DNA of 35,247 nucleotides, from positions 1 through 35,247 of the forward strand of contig CAYRWE010000022.1 of NCBI GenBank assembly GCA_964427655.1, read 5' to 3'. A program made the position numbers and the translations under genes. Shown here piece by piece: positions 15,317 through 23,987 of this stretch. How positions within the stretch are numbered: the stretch's first letter is position 1; each line of letters starts with the position of its first letter. The notes beneath the pieces are model-generated. The model saw only the letters and a program-made list of their open reading frames with translations, did not search any database and was not told where the DNA came from. Source of the stretch: CAVQNQ01 sp964427655 (GTDB lineage: Bacteria; Acidobacteriota; Terriglobia; Bryobacterales; Bryobacteraceae).

Positions 15317-16752
15317 CAAACCGTAATCAATCCTCGCGTTACGCGCGCACCGCGCTCACCCTGGTCGCGGCCCTCGGAATGTCGCTGGCCTATATCCAAT
15401 ACGTGCGCCTGCCCATGCCGCTTTACGCGTTGACCAGCCTGTGGTGCGGTTTCCAGGTGTTGCGGATGGCGCGCCTGCGCTCCTTCGTTCTCTGCGCGTT
15501 CGGCAGCGCCATGTGGGCCGTCTTTACGATCGGCTGGCTGGTGGTCAACGCCGAATTCCTGAACTTCTCGGGAATGCTGACGCGGCTCGCCTTTACGGAT
15601 TTCAACAATACCTCCGCCCTGAACGCCCTGGGAGCCAGCCTGTGTCTGTTTTTCGCGGTCGCGGATGCCACCGCACCCGCCTTCGCCTGGCACTGGACGC
15701 GGCCCTCCCCGGTCGAGCGAAGCTTCGCCCGTACCACTGCGCTGCGCTGCGTCGTGGCCGGTGCGGCTCTGGCGGCGCTCACCTCGGCGGGAGATTTCAT
15801 TTTCCACGCGTCCTATTCGGGCGACCTGACCGGAGAGGCCGTGGTGCAGTCCGGGGGCATGGCCATGGCTTCCCTCATGCTGCTTTCGTTCGCGGCGGTG
15901 GCCGCGGCGCGCGGCTACGGGATGCGCAACCTGCACTTCGCGGGCATAGCCGGCGCGATCGTCGTGGTGGTGCTGACGACCCGGTTTCTCAAGGGCGACC
16001 GCGGCGGGACGCTGGTCGTCTCGGCGACTCTTTTCGTGGTCTGGTACATGAGTTCCCGTCTGAGGCCCACCGGACGCGCGGCGGCCGCCGTTTGCGCCCT
16101 TGTCGGGTTGCTGACGGTTTTCCAGCTATGGGGAGAGATCCGCTACTACGTTTCCGATTACGGGTTCGTGAACTCCGTCGCCGAGAGCGCTTCGCGAGGG
16201 AGCTCCCAGCATTGGACCGATGTCGACCTGCTCCGCATTCAGCTCATACCCGCCGCCTACTGGCACATGCTCAATGTGGTCTCGCTCAGCCATGACGGCG
16301 TGCAACTCGGCGGCCGGCGCATTGTCGATCTGGCGGCCATGGCCATTCCGCAGGACGTGGCCGCGTGGTTCGGCTACACGCGCCCGCAAACGGGAGCCTG
16401 GCTGCTGGCCGCGTACCGGGTCAATTCGGGTGGTCTTTTCGTCCTCGCCGAAGCCTTCTGGAGCCTGGGGATTGTGGGCGCGCTGGGCGCCGCCGCCGGG
16501 ATCGCGTTCATGGGCAGCCACATCGAGCGATTCGTCCGGCGCAACGACCCGATCGTGGCGATGGCTTATATCCCCCTGGTGGGATCGGTGGGGTTTGCCA
16601 TGTTTTACGGATTGCAGCCGTTCGCCCGCACGCTGGAGATGAGTCTGGCCGCCGCATGGTGCCTGTCGCGGCTGTATGGCCGCGGCTCGAAGTCCGCGGC
16701 CTCCGCGAACCGCAAGCGCGCCTGGAACGAATTACCGGAGAAAACCTCATGA
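15313..16752 (+). CDS. Wzy-like polysaccharide polymerase (multi-spanning membrane protein)
   Basis: 479 residues from the GTG at 15313, chosen for the GTGA overlap with the upstream stop; a TTG at 15286 would extend it by nine residues. About 10 to 12 transmembrane segments are visible, e.g. TALTLVAALGMSLAYIQYV, ASLMLLSFAAVAAARGYG and GIAGAIVVVVLTTRFL. A large loop at about 275-375 contains SQHWTDVDLLRIQLIPAAYW, and the tail is basic. Sequence motifs for Wzy proteins are weak, so the assignment rests on topology, loop size and position between glycosyltransferases in a cluster with a flippase and Wzz. It would join flipped repeat units in the periplasm. An O-antigen-ligase homologue also exists at 24283. 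Confidence 0.68.
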   Translation: MTNRNQSSRYARTALTLVAALGMSLAYIQYVRLPMPLYALTSLWCGFQVLRMARLRSFVLCAFGSAMWAVFTIGWLVVNAEFLNFSGMLTRLAFTDFNNTSALNALGASLCLFFAVADATAPAFAWHWTRPSPVERSFARTTALRCVVAGAALAALTSAGDFIFHASYSGDLTGEAVVQSGGMAMASLMLLSFAAVAAARGYGMRNLHFAGIAGAIVVVVLTTRFLKGDRGGTLVVSATLFVVWYMSSRLRPTGRAAAAVCALVGLLTVFQLWGEIRYYVSDYGFVNSVAESASRGSSQHWTDVDLLRIQLIPAAYWHMLNVVSLSHDGVQLGGRRIVDLAAMAIPQDVAAWFGYTRPQTGAWLLAAYRVNSGGLFVLAEAFWSLGIVGALGAAAGIAFMGSHIERFVRRNDPIVAMAYIPLVGSVGFAMFYGLQPFARTLEMSLAAAWCLSRLYGRGSKSAASANRKRAWNELPEKTS

Positions 16753-17897
16753 AATCGCTCCGCGTATTGTTCTCGACCGGGGCCCTGGACAACCCCAACG
16801 AAGGCCCTTTTCATTCCGTCACGCAATTGGCGGATGCCCTCGAGCGGGGCGGCGACCAGGTGACCCTGTTCGGGACCGTGGGCCGCGACGGCGTCACCAG
16901 TGAGCTCGAATCGCTGGCGCGCACTATCGCCCTGCGGCGGTCGGGGCCGGCCAACATTCACTTCACATCGGGACTGGCCGCGTTCGGCGAAGCGATTCGT
17001 AATGCGCACTGCCTCAGCCTGCATGGGGTGTGGGTCTATCTCAACCATCAGGTGGTCGCCTCGGCCGGAGCCGCGGCTCCCTATATGCTGACTCCGCACG
17101 GCTGTCTCAAGTCCCACGCCTTGCAGATCCGGCGATGGAAGAAGTGGGTGGCCGGCCGCATGTACGCCCGGCGGCTGCTCGCAGGCGCCCGCTGCCTGCG
17201 CGCTCTGAACGAGGCCGAGTACGAGAGCATCCGCGCCGCCGGATTGGGCAATCCGGTCTGCATCGTCCCCAATGGCGTGCGGCTGCCCGAGATCGACGGC
17301 GGCGGATACGCGCCGCACGGGGACAAGCGGACCTGCCTCTATCTCGGGCGCATCCATCCGATCAAGGGCCTGGACCTGCTGGTGAACGCCTGGCTGCGCG
17401 TGGCGCCGGAGAACTGGCGGCTGGTGGTCGCCGGGCCGGCGCACGGCCGGCGCGAGAATAATTTTTTGGGCCGCATCCGCGCGTTGAGCGCGGGCGCCGG
17501 GATCGAGATTGTAGGACCGGTCAACGGCGCCCGCAAGGAGGCTCTGCTCCGCGGTTGCGATGTGGTGGCGCTGCCTTCCCACAGCGAAGGCCTGCCGATG
17601 CAGCTCCTGGAGGGGATGGCCTACGCGAAGCCGCTGCTGATGACGCGGGCGTGCAACCTGCCGGAAGCCGGCGCCGCGGGCGCCGCCCTCGAGTGCGACA
17701 CGGCGGCCGATTCCATGGAACAGGCGCTTTCAGCCGTCACCGCTCTCGACCGTGCCTCGCTCGCCGCGATGGGGATGCGCGGCAGAGAACTCGTCGAGCG
17801 GCAATTTACCTGGGAGCACGTGGCCGGCGACATCCAAGCCGTGCAGTCCTGGATCGTTTCGGGCGGACCCGTGCCAGCGAGCGTTCGACTCACATGA
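16749..17897 (+). CDS. Family 4 glycosyltransferase
   Basis: 382 residues; ATG at 16749 overlaps the previous stop. The GT-B fold is clear: an N-terminal domain starting RVLFSTGALDNPNEGPFHSV with SLHGVW and TPHGCLKSHA, then the donor-binding half with CLYLGRIHPIKGLDLLVNAW and LVVAGPA. The EX7E motif is at about 281-289 (EGLPMQLLEG). LTPHG plus the GRIHPIKG lysine are typical of GT4 retaining enzymes. It should transfer a nucleotide-activated sugar to the growing lipid-linked unit at the cytoplasmic face. The stop overlaps the acetyltransferase start. Confidence 0.92.
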   Translation: MKSLRVLFSTGALDNPNEGPFHSVTQLADALERGGDQVTLFGTVGRDGVTSELESLARTIALRRSGPANIHFTSGLAAFGEAIRNAHCLSLHGVWVYLNHQVVASAGAAAPYMLTPHGCLKSHALQIRRWKKWVAGRMYARRLLAGARCLRALNEAEYESIRAAGLGNPVCIVPNGVRLPEIDGGGYAPHGDKRTCLYLGRIHPIKGLDLLVNAWLRVAPENWRLVVAGPAHGRRENNFLGRIRALSAGAGIEIVGPVNGARKEALLRGCDVVALPSHSEGLPMQLLEGMAYAKPLLMTRACNLPEAGAAGAALECDTAADSMEQALSAVTALDRASLAAMGMRGRELVERQFTWEHVAGDIQAVQSWIVSGGPVPASVRLT

Positions 17898-18454
17898 AAT
17901 TCGCCTTGAGCCGCGATTCCCGCGAGGCTGGGGTTTACGTGAACCGGCTGGGGCGGGCCAACCAATTCGCCCGCGCGCTCTGGGGAATTACATATGCCCT
18001 GCTGTTCCGTCCCAGCCCGCGGCCGTTTCATGCCTGGCGCAGAATGCTCCTGCGCCTGTTTGGGGCGCGGGTTGAAAAAGGGGCTCATCCCTATCCGACG
18101 TGCCGCATCTGGGCGCCCTGGAACCTCGTCATGGGCGCGCACAGTTCGCTGGCCGACCGCTCCGATTGTTACTCGGTCGCGCGGGTGATCCTCGAGGAGC
18201 GCGTCACGGTTTCGCAAGACTCGTTTCTTTGTACCGCCACTCACGACAGCGACTGCCCGGAGTTCCCGCTGGTGACGGCGCCCATACGCCTTTGCGCCCA
18301 GAGTTGGGTGGCGGCGGACGCGTTCATCGGGCCCGGCGTGACCGTCGGGACAGGCGCGGTCGTGGGAGCCCGATCCTCGGTCTTCCGCGATGTCGCGCCC
18401 TGGACGATCGTGGGGGGGAACCCCGCGCGGTACCTGCGCGAAAGAAGGCACTGA
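17894..18454 (+). CDS. WcaF-like hexapeptide-repeat acetyltransferase
   Basis: 186 residues from the ATG at 17894 (ATGA overlap). The left-handed beta-helix part covers about 70-180, with isoleucine-patch hexapeptides (NLVMGAHSSLADRSD, AFIGPGVTVGTGAVVGARSS) and the closing APWTIVGGNPARYLRER. The loop TATHDSDCPEF carries the catalytic histidine expected for such O-acetyltransferases. It is close in plan to colanic-acid WcaF. It most likely O-acetylates a sugar of the repeat unit using acetyl-CoA. The next gene starts directly after its stop. Confidence 0.9.
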   Translation: MKFALSRDSREAGVYVNRLGRANQFARALWGITYALLFRPSPRPFHAWRRMLLRLFGARVEKGAHPYPTCRIWAPWNLVMGAHSSLADRSDCYSVARVILEERVTVSQDSFLCTATHDSDCPEFPLVTAPIRLCAQSWVAADAFIGPGVTVGTGAVVGARSSVFRDVAPWTIVGGNPARYLRERRH

Positions 18455-19270
18455 ATGCCGGTTAGCGCGTTGATTCTGACACTGAACGAAGAGAAAAACC
18501 TGCCCGGCTGCATCGCCTCGCTGCGCTGGGCGAACGATATCGTGGTGCTCGATTCGGGCAGTACCGACCGCACCGTCGAGCTGGCGGCGTCGCTCGGATG
18601 CCGCGTCTTCCACAGAGCTTTCGACAATTGGTCGGCGCACCAGCGCTGGGCGGTGCGGAATCTGCCCTTCCGGCACCCCTGGGTCCTCAACATCGATGCC
18701 GACGAGCGAGTGCCAGGGGAACTGGCCGGCGAAATCGCGGCGGCGGTGGCCGCACCCGGTTGCGCCGCTTTTCGGATCCGCCGCCGGGATTATTTTCAGG
18801 GGGTCTGGCTGAAGCACGCAACGTTCTATCCCACCTGGCTTGTGCGGCTCTACCGGCCGCCGGCCGTGCGCTTCGAGCGCCTGGTCAATCCCGTCACCTG
18901 CGTCGAGGGGCCCGTGGGAGAACTGCGGAACCACATCGATCACTGGCCGTTCTCAAAGGGCATCGACCATTGGGTCGAGCGCCACAACGCCTACTCGAAT
19001 TTCGAGGCGCGCGAATACACCGGGCGTCGGCCGCTCGAATGGCGCGGCCTCTTCCTGCCCGAGCCAAACCGCCGCCGCCAGGCTCTGAAATCGCTGTTCA
19101 GCCGCATGCCCTTCCGGCCGGCCATCAAGTTCGCTTATCTCTATCTCCTGCACGGCGGCTGGCTGGACGGCCGGGCCGGCTTCGACTACTCCGTCTTGCA
19201 GAGCTTCTACGAGTACCTGATTTCCGTGAAGGTGGCCGAGCTTCGCGGCCGGTCCGAAAAAGCGGCATGA
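18455..19270 (+). CDS. Family 2 glycosyltransferase (WaaE/LgtF-like)
   Basis: 271 residues, ATG immediately after the previous stop. The GT-A domain shows the opening LTLNEEKNLPGCI (9-20), DSGSTDRT (33-40), the NWSAHQRWA segment (59-66), and the metal-binding DAD at 81-83 within VLNIDADERV. The second half (WLVRLYRPPAVRFE, PVGELRNHIDHWPF) is typical of the WaaE/LgtF group of beta-glycosyltransferases acting on LPS cores and surface glycans. It is an inverting enzyme using a nucleotide sugar with a divalent metal. The C-terminus overlaps the next gene by 4 nt. Confidence 0.92.
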   Translation: MPVSALILTLNEEKNLPGCIASLRWANDIVVLDSGSTDRTVELAASLGCRVFHRAFDNWSAHQRWAVRNLPFRHPWVLNIDADERVPGELAGEIAAAVAAPGCAAFRIRRRDYFQGVWLKHATFYPTWLVRLYRPPAVRFERLVNPVTCVEGPVGELRNHIDHWPFSKGIDHWVERHNAYSNFEAREYTGRRPLEWRGLFLPEPNRRRQALKSLFSRMPFRPAIKFAYLYLLHGGWLDGRAGFDYSVLQSFYEYLISVKVAELRGRSEKAA

Positions 19271-20520
19271 AAATTCTCCTCGTTAACCAGTTCTTTCATC
19301 CGGACGAATCACCCACCAGCGTGCTGCTGACGGATGTCGCGCGGGCCGCGGCCGAGAGCGGGCACGCCGTGACGGCGATTTGCGGCCGCGGTACGTACCT
19401 GGAATCGGAAGGCGGGCCGCCGCCCGCGGCGTGCGTCATCCGCGTCGGCGGGCTCCGGTTCCGCCGGGGGAGTGCGTTCGGCAAGCTTCTCTCCTACATC
19501 CGCTTTTTTGTGGGCGCGCTTTTCCGGGGCCTCGCCCTGGGACGGCAGGACGTAGTGGTTTGCCTCACCACCCCTCCGATGCTTGCCTGCGTCGGCCTTG
19601 CGATCAAGGCGGTGCGCGGGTCGCGGCTGGCGATCTGGGAAATGGACCTATACCCGGAAGTGGCGGTGGACGTCGGCGCGCTGGCGCCCCATTCGGCGGC
19701 CGCGCGCGTTCTGGCCGCCATCCAGCGCGCGGTGCGCCACCGGGCAGACGTCGTCATCGCGCTGGGGGAATGCATGCGGGAGCGCCTGATCGCTTCGGGC
19801 GTTCCGCCGGCATCGATCCAGGTGGCGCATAACTGGGCCGACGCGGATCTCCTGGCGCCCATCGGGACGCAGCCTTCGGGCCCTCTGACGGTTCTGTACT
19901 CCGGCAATCTCGGGAGAGCGCACGATACGGGCACCATATTCGGCGCCATGATGGCGCTCGGCGAGGATCGCCGCGTCCGCTTCGTATTCGCCGGGGCTGG
20001 CGCGGGCCACCGGGTGCTAGCGGCGCACTGCGCGGAAGCGGGCTTGGCGAACGTCGAGTTCTGGGCCTATTGCCCGCGGAGGGAATTGGCCGCCTGTCTG
20101 GCGTCCGCCGACATCGGCCTCGTGACGCAGAGTGCTCCGACCCTGGGCTCGGTGGTTCCCAGCAAGATCTACAGCCTGATGGCCGCGGGCCGCCCCATTC
20201 TCTACATCGGCCCGCGAGGTGCCACGCCGCACCGTCTGATCGAAGACCACGGCTGCGGATGGAGTTTTTCCACGGAAGAGGCGGGCGCGGTGACCGAGCT
20301 TCTCACGAGACTGGCCGAAGACCGCCAGGCGCTCGCGGAAGCCGGACGGCGCGCGCGTCGCGCTCTTGAAACCCATTACGAACGCCACTCGGGGACAGTG
20401 CGCGTTCTCGACGCCATCGTAAAGGCGGGGGCCACCCTCCCGGCCCTGCCCACGCCGGAGGCGCGCACGGCGGTCTCGGCGAACGGCCCGCTTTCCGAAC
20501 TCAGTAAAGGACCAGCATGA
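19267..20520 (+). CDS. Family 4 glycosyltransferase (WbuB-like)
   Basis: 417 residues from the ATG at 19267 (ATGA overlap). The N-terminal domain begins KILLVNQFFHPDESPTSVLL, the characteristic opening of WbuB-type GT4 enzymes, with CLTTPPMLACVGLAIK and a WEMDLYPEVAVDVG region. The C-terminal half has VLYSGNLGRAHD and the motif SVVPSKIYSLMAAGRP, the donor-site signature of the subgroup. WbuB-like enzymes often transfer 6-deoxy sugars (fucosamine-type), which would fit the Gmd/Fcl genes that follow; this link is inference. It is followed by gmd with an ATGA overlap. Confidence 0.9.
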   Translation: MKILLVNQFFHPDESPTSVLLTDVARAAAESGHAVTAICGRGTYLESEGGPPPAACVIRVGGLRFRRGSAFGKLLSYIRFFVGALFRGLALGRQDVVVCLTTPPMLACVGLAIKAVRGSRLAIWEMDLYPEVAVDVGALAPHSAAARVLAAIQRAVRHRADVVIALGECMRERLIASGVPPASIQVAHNWADADLLAPIGTQPSGPLTVLYSGNLGRAHDTGTIFGAMMALGEDRRVRFVFAGAGAGHRVLAAHCAEAGLANVEFWAYCPRRELAACLASADIGLVTQSAPTLGSVVPSKIYSLMAAGRPILYIGPRGATPHRLIEDHGCGWSFSTEEAGAVTELLTRLAEDRQALAEAGRRARRALETHYERHSGTVRVLDAIVKAGATLPALPTPEARTAVSANGPLSELSKGPA

Positions 20521-21545
20521 AACGCGCTTTGATCACCGGCACCACCGGCCAGGACGGCTCCTACCTGGCCGAGTTGCTCCTCGAGAAAGGCTACGAGGTT
20601 CACGGCCTGAAGCGGCGCTCGTCCTCCTTCAACACCGAGCGCGTGGATCACCTCTACGAAGACGCCCGCGAGGCCCCAACCAATTTCTACCTGCACTATG
20701 CCGACCTGGCCGACTCGGGATCGCTCACTAAAATCCTGTACGAGCTTCAGCCCGACGAGATTTATAACCTGGGGGCCCAGAGCCACGTGAAAGTGAGCTT
20801 CGAGATCCCCGAATACACCGGCGACGTGGTCGCGCTCGGCGCCTTGCGGCTGATCGAGGCCATGCGCCAGGCGGGCGCCCAAGTGCGCTTATATCAGGCC
20901 TCCTCGAGCGAGATGTTCGGCAGCACGCCGCCGCCGCAGAGCGAGACCACGCCGTTTCATCCCCGCAGCCCCTACGCGTGCGCCAAGGTGTTTGCGCACC
21001 ACGTCGTGGTGAGCTACCGCGAGAGCTACGGAATGCATGCTTCAAGCGGCATCCTGTTCAACCATGAATCGCCGCGCCGCGGGGAGACTTTCGTGACCCG
21101 CAAAATCACCCGCGCGGTGGCCCGCATCAAGCTGGGCTTGCAGTCCCGGCTCTATCTGGGCAACCTGGACGCCCGCCGCGATTGGGGGTATGCGCCGGAC
21201 TACGTACGGGCCATGTGGCTGATGGTCCAGCAGGACTCGCCCGACGACTACGCGATCGGCACCGGCGAATCCCACTCCGTACGGGAGTTCGTCGAGCTCG
21301 CCTTCGAGCACGTGCATCTCGACTGGCGCGAGTTTGTGGTCGTCGACCGCCAATATTACCGTCCCGCGGAAGTCGATCACCTGCTCGCCGACGCCTCCAA
21401 GGCCCGCGCCCGCCTGGGATGGGAGCCGCGGGTCGGATTCGGCGAGCTGGTCCGCATCATGGTCGATGCCGATCTCGAGGAAGTGCGGACCATGCTGCGC
21501 GGCGGGGTGGAAGCCCTGCGCCGCGAACCGGCCTTTGCGGCCTGA
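20517..21545 (+). CDS. gmd: GDP-mannose 4,6-dehydratase
   Basis: 342 residues; ATG at 20517, with AAAGGA 5 nt before it, overlaps the previous stop. It is an extended SDR: NAD(P)-binding TGTTGQDGSYLAEL (8-20), the Gmd-specific LKRRSSSFNTERVDHLY (31-47), active-site SSSEMFG (129-135) and catalytic Y153-x3-K157. NHESPRRGETFVTRKIT and RDWGYAPDYVRAMWLM complete the family signature. It converts GDP-D-mannose to GDP-4-keto-6-deoxy-mannose in the cytoplasm. The Fcl gene 5 nt downstream completes the path to GDP-L-fucose. GDP-mannose must come from elsewhere, as no ManB or ManC is in the window. Confidence 0.97.
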   Translation: MKRALITGTTGQDGSYLAELLLEKGYEVHGLKRRSSSFNTERVDHLYEDAREAPTNFYLHYADLADSGSLTKILYELQPDEIYNLGAQSHVKVSFEIPEYTGDVVALGALRLIEAMRQAGAQVRLYQASSSEMFGSTPPPQSETTPFHPRSPYACAKVFAHHVVVSYRESYGMHASSGILFNHESPRRGETFVTRKITRAVARIKLGLQSRLYLGNLDARRDWGYAPDYVRAMWLMVQQDSPDDYAIGTGESHSVREFVELAFEHVHLDWREFVVVDRQYYRPAEVDHLLADASKARARLGWEPRVGFGELVRIMVDADLEEVRTMLRGGVEALRREPAFAA

Positions 21546-21550
21546 AAGCT

Positions 21551-22510
21551 ATGTTCCCTCTGAGCCACAAACGAATCGCGGTCACCGGCGGTGCCGGATT
21601 CCTGGGCGGCTACGTGGTAGCCCGCCTGCGCGCCATCGGTTGCCGGGACGTTTTCGTCCCCCGTCGCAAGGATTTCGATCTCACGCGGGCCGGGGATATC
21701 GAAAATCTCTTTGCGCTGTGCCGTCCGGAGGTTCTCTTCCACCTCGCGGCGGCAGTCGGCGGCATCGGGGCGAACCGCGCCAATCCCGGCCGCTTCTTTT
21801 ACGAGAACGCCATCATGGGGATTCAACTGATCGAAGCCGCCCGACGCTGGGGCGTCGAGAAAACCGTGGTGGTGGGTACGGTATGCGCCTACCCAAAATT
21901 CACGCCCGTCCCCTTCCGCGAAGAGGATCTTTGGGCCGGATACCCGGAGGAGACCAACGCCCCCTACGGGATCGCCAAGAAGGCTCTGCTGGCGCAATGC
22001 CAGGCTTATCGCCAGCAGTACGGGATGAATGCCATCTATCTTCTGCCGGTCAATCTCTACGGCCCCCGGGACAACTTCGACCCCCCATCCTCGCACGTGA
22101 TCCCGGGGTTGATACGCAAATGCGTGGAGGCCGCCGCGGAGGGCCGCCCGGAGCTGGTCTGCTGGGGCGACGGATCGCCCACGCGCGAGTTCCTCTATGT
22201 GGAAGATTGTGCCGAGGGTATCATCCGCGCGGCCGAGTGCTACGACAAGCCGGAACCGGTCAACCTGGGCAGCGGCCGCGAGATCGCCATACGCGACCTG
22301 GCGGCGCTCCTGGCGCGCCTGACCGGCTATCGAGGCCGGATTACCTGGGACGTTTCGCAGCCCAACGGGCAGCCGCGCCGTTGTCTCGATACCTCGCGCG
22401 CCGACCGCGAGTTCGGCTTTCGCGCCCGCACCGGTTTGGAGGAAGGGCTGCGCCGCACGGTCGAGTTCTATTTGAGTTCCCGCGCGCTTCCGGAGCCGGT
22501 CGCCTGTTGA
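21551..22510 (+). CDS. fcl: GDP-L-fucose synthase
   Basis: 319 residues from the ATG at 21551, 5 nt after gmd. An SDR epimerase/reductase: the nucleotide-binding TGGAGFLGG (12-20), HLAAAVGGIGANRANP, the active-site strand VVGTVCAYPK (T110, C112), and catalytic Y139-x3-K143 in APYGIAKKALL. NLYGPRDNFDPPSSHVIPG and GDGSPTREFLYVEDCAEGI are family landmarks. It epimerises C3 and C5 and reduces C4 of the Gmd product, giving GDP-L-fucose. The canonical serine is threonine here, a conservative change. No fucosyltransferase of a recognised specific family was identified nearby. Confidence 0.96.
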   Translation: MFPLSHKRIAVTGGAGFLGGYVVARLRAIGCRDVFVPRRKDFDLTRAGDIENLFALCRPEVLFHLAAAVGGIGANRANPGRFFYENAIMGIQLIEAARRWGVEKTVVVGTVCAYPKFTPVPFREEDLWAGYPEETNAPYGIAKKALLAQCQAYRQQYGMNAIYLLPVNLYGPRDNFDPPSSHVIPGLIRKCVEAAAEGRPELVCWGDGSPTREFLYVEDCAEGIIRAAECYDKPEPVNLGSGREIAIRDLAALLARLTGYRGRITWDVSQPNGQPRRCLDTSRADREFGFRARTGLEEGLRRTVEFYLSSRALPEPVAC

Positions 22511-22520
22511 GTCCAATGCC

Positions 22521-23987
22521 ATGTTAGCCCTAGCCGCGGTGGCCCTCGCCGCTTTCCTGATAAGCCTCGCATGCACCCCGCTGTGCAGGGTGGCGTGCCA
22601 TCGTCTCGGCTGGCTGGACCAGCCCGGTGCCAGAAGGGTGCACCGGACCCCCATTCCGCGCATCGGCGGAGTGGCGATTTTCCTGGGCTATGCGGCGGCC
22701 TGCGGACTGATGCGGTTCCTGCCCCTGCCGGCCACGCCGGTCGCGGCGCTCTTTCCCGGCGCGATCCTGGTCTTCGGCATCGGCCTGACCGACGACCTGG
22801 CGGGCCTGAAGCCCTGGATCAAGCTGGCCGGGCAGATCGCGGCCGGACTCCTGGCCTACGCCGCGGGAGTGCAGATCCGTTCCATCGGGGGCCTCACGCT
22901 GCCGGTGATGGCACAGGCTCCGCTGACGGTCTTCTGGCTGCTGGCCTGCACCAACGCCTTCAACCTCATCGACGGCCTGGACGGGCTGGCCGCCGGCGTG
23001 GGGCTCTGCGCCACGCTCACGGCACTGCTGAGCTCCGCCTTTACCGGCAATACCGCGCTGGCCCTGGTGACCGCCGCCCTGGCTGGCGCGCTGGTCGGGT
23101 TTCTGCCTTACAACTTCAATCCGGCATCGATCTTCATGGGGGATTGCGGCAGCCTCACGCTAGGGTTCCTGCTGGGCTGCTTCGGCGTCGTCTGGTCACA
23201 AAAATCGGCTACTTTGGTCGGTGTCACCGCCCCTTTGCTCGCCTTCGCGCTGCCGCTTCTCGATGCCGGCCTGGCGATCGCGCGGCGGTATCTGCGCGGG
23301 CAGGCGATTTTCGGCGCCGACCGGCGCCATATCCACCACCGCCTGCTGGCGCGGGGTTTGACGACTCGCAGGGTGGTGTACCTCCTCTATGCTTTTGCCG
23401 GAGCGGCCGCCGGTCTGTCGCTCGTGGTGGGCGCCAATCGCGGGAACCTCGCCGGTCCGGCGCTGCTGCTCTTCTGCGCCTTGGTCTGGATAGCGGTGGA
23501 CTATCTCGGGTACGAAGAGTTCGAGACGGCCCGGCATCTGCTTTTCGGGGGCGGCCTGCGCCACCTCATCGACGCCAACGTCTCCATCGGCCAGATGGAA
23601 CAGGCTATCCGCACGGCTGGCGACCTGGAGGGCTGCTGGGACGCTCTGCTGGCGGGCAGCCGCAGCGCCGGATTCAGCCGCGCGTCGCTCGACCTGGAGG
23701 GCCGCCGCTTGAGCGCCAGCCTCACCGCGGGCGATTCTGGCGAATGCTGGGACGTACGGATTCCACTCTACGGATCCGGCTATATCAGCCTGTCGGTGCC
23801 TTTCGATTCGCCGCAGCCGCCGGCCACGGTCAGCATACTGGCGCGCTCCGTGCGGTCGGCATTTCTGGACAGAATCGGCGCCTGTCACCCGGCCGGGGCG
23901 GAGGAGTTTACCGCCGATCTGGCGCGTCTGGCGCTGGCAACCGGGGGCCCCGTCGAGGCTCCGGCAGTAGGGGTCGATTTGAAATGA
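22521..23987 (+). CDS. WecA/MraY-type undecaprenyl-phosphate sugar-1-phosphate transferase with extra C-terminal domain
   Basis: 488 residues. The first ~330 form the polyprenyl-phosphate GlcNAc-1-phosphate transferase core. This has about ten TMs, GLTDDLAGLKPW (Asp91-Asp92), NAFNLIDGLDGLAAG (145-159), IFMGDCGSLTLGF (205-217) and the basic HIHH loop (270-273) of the WecA branch. It initiates synthesis by moving a sugar-1-phosphate from a UDP-sugar to undecaprenyl phosphate on the cytoplasmic side. Residues 331-488 are an extra soluble alpha/beta domain (QMEQAIRTAGDLEGCWDALL, DSGECWDVRIPLYGSG) not present in WecA. It may be a regulatory, GAF-like sensor. It is the only initiating transferase in the operon. 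The next gene overlaps by 4 nt. Confidence 0.92.
   Translation: MLALAAVALAAFLISLACTPLCRVACHRLGWLDQPGARRVHRTPIPRIGGVAIFLGYAAACGLMRFLPLPATPVAALFPGAILVFGIGLTDDLAGLKPWIKLAGQIAAGLLAYAAGVQIRSIGGLTLPVMAQAPLTVFWLLACTNAFNLIDGLDGLAAGVGLCATLTALLSSAFTGNTALALVTAALAGALVGFLPYNFNPASIFMGDCGSLTLGFLLGCFGVVWSQKSATLVGVTAPLLAFALPLLDAGLAIARRYLRGQAIFGADRRHIHHRLLARGLTTRRVVYLLYAFAGAAAGLSLVVGANRGNLAGPALLLFCALVWIAVDYLGYEEFETARHLLFGGGLRHLIDANVSIGQMEQAIRTAGDLEGCWDALLAGSRSAGFSRASLDLEGRRLSASLTAGDSGECWDVRIPLYGSGYISLSVPFDSPQPPATVSILARSVRSAFLDRIGACHPAGAEEFTADLARLALATGGPVEAPAVGVDLK

Noticed and set aside
21377..22663. 428-codon minus-strand frame over fcl
   Set aside because: It runs across three well-supported genes on the other strand and has no recognisable motif.
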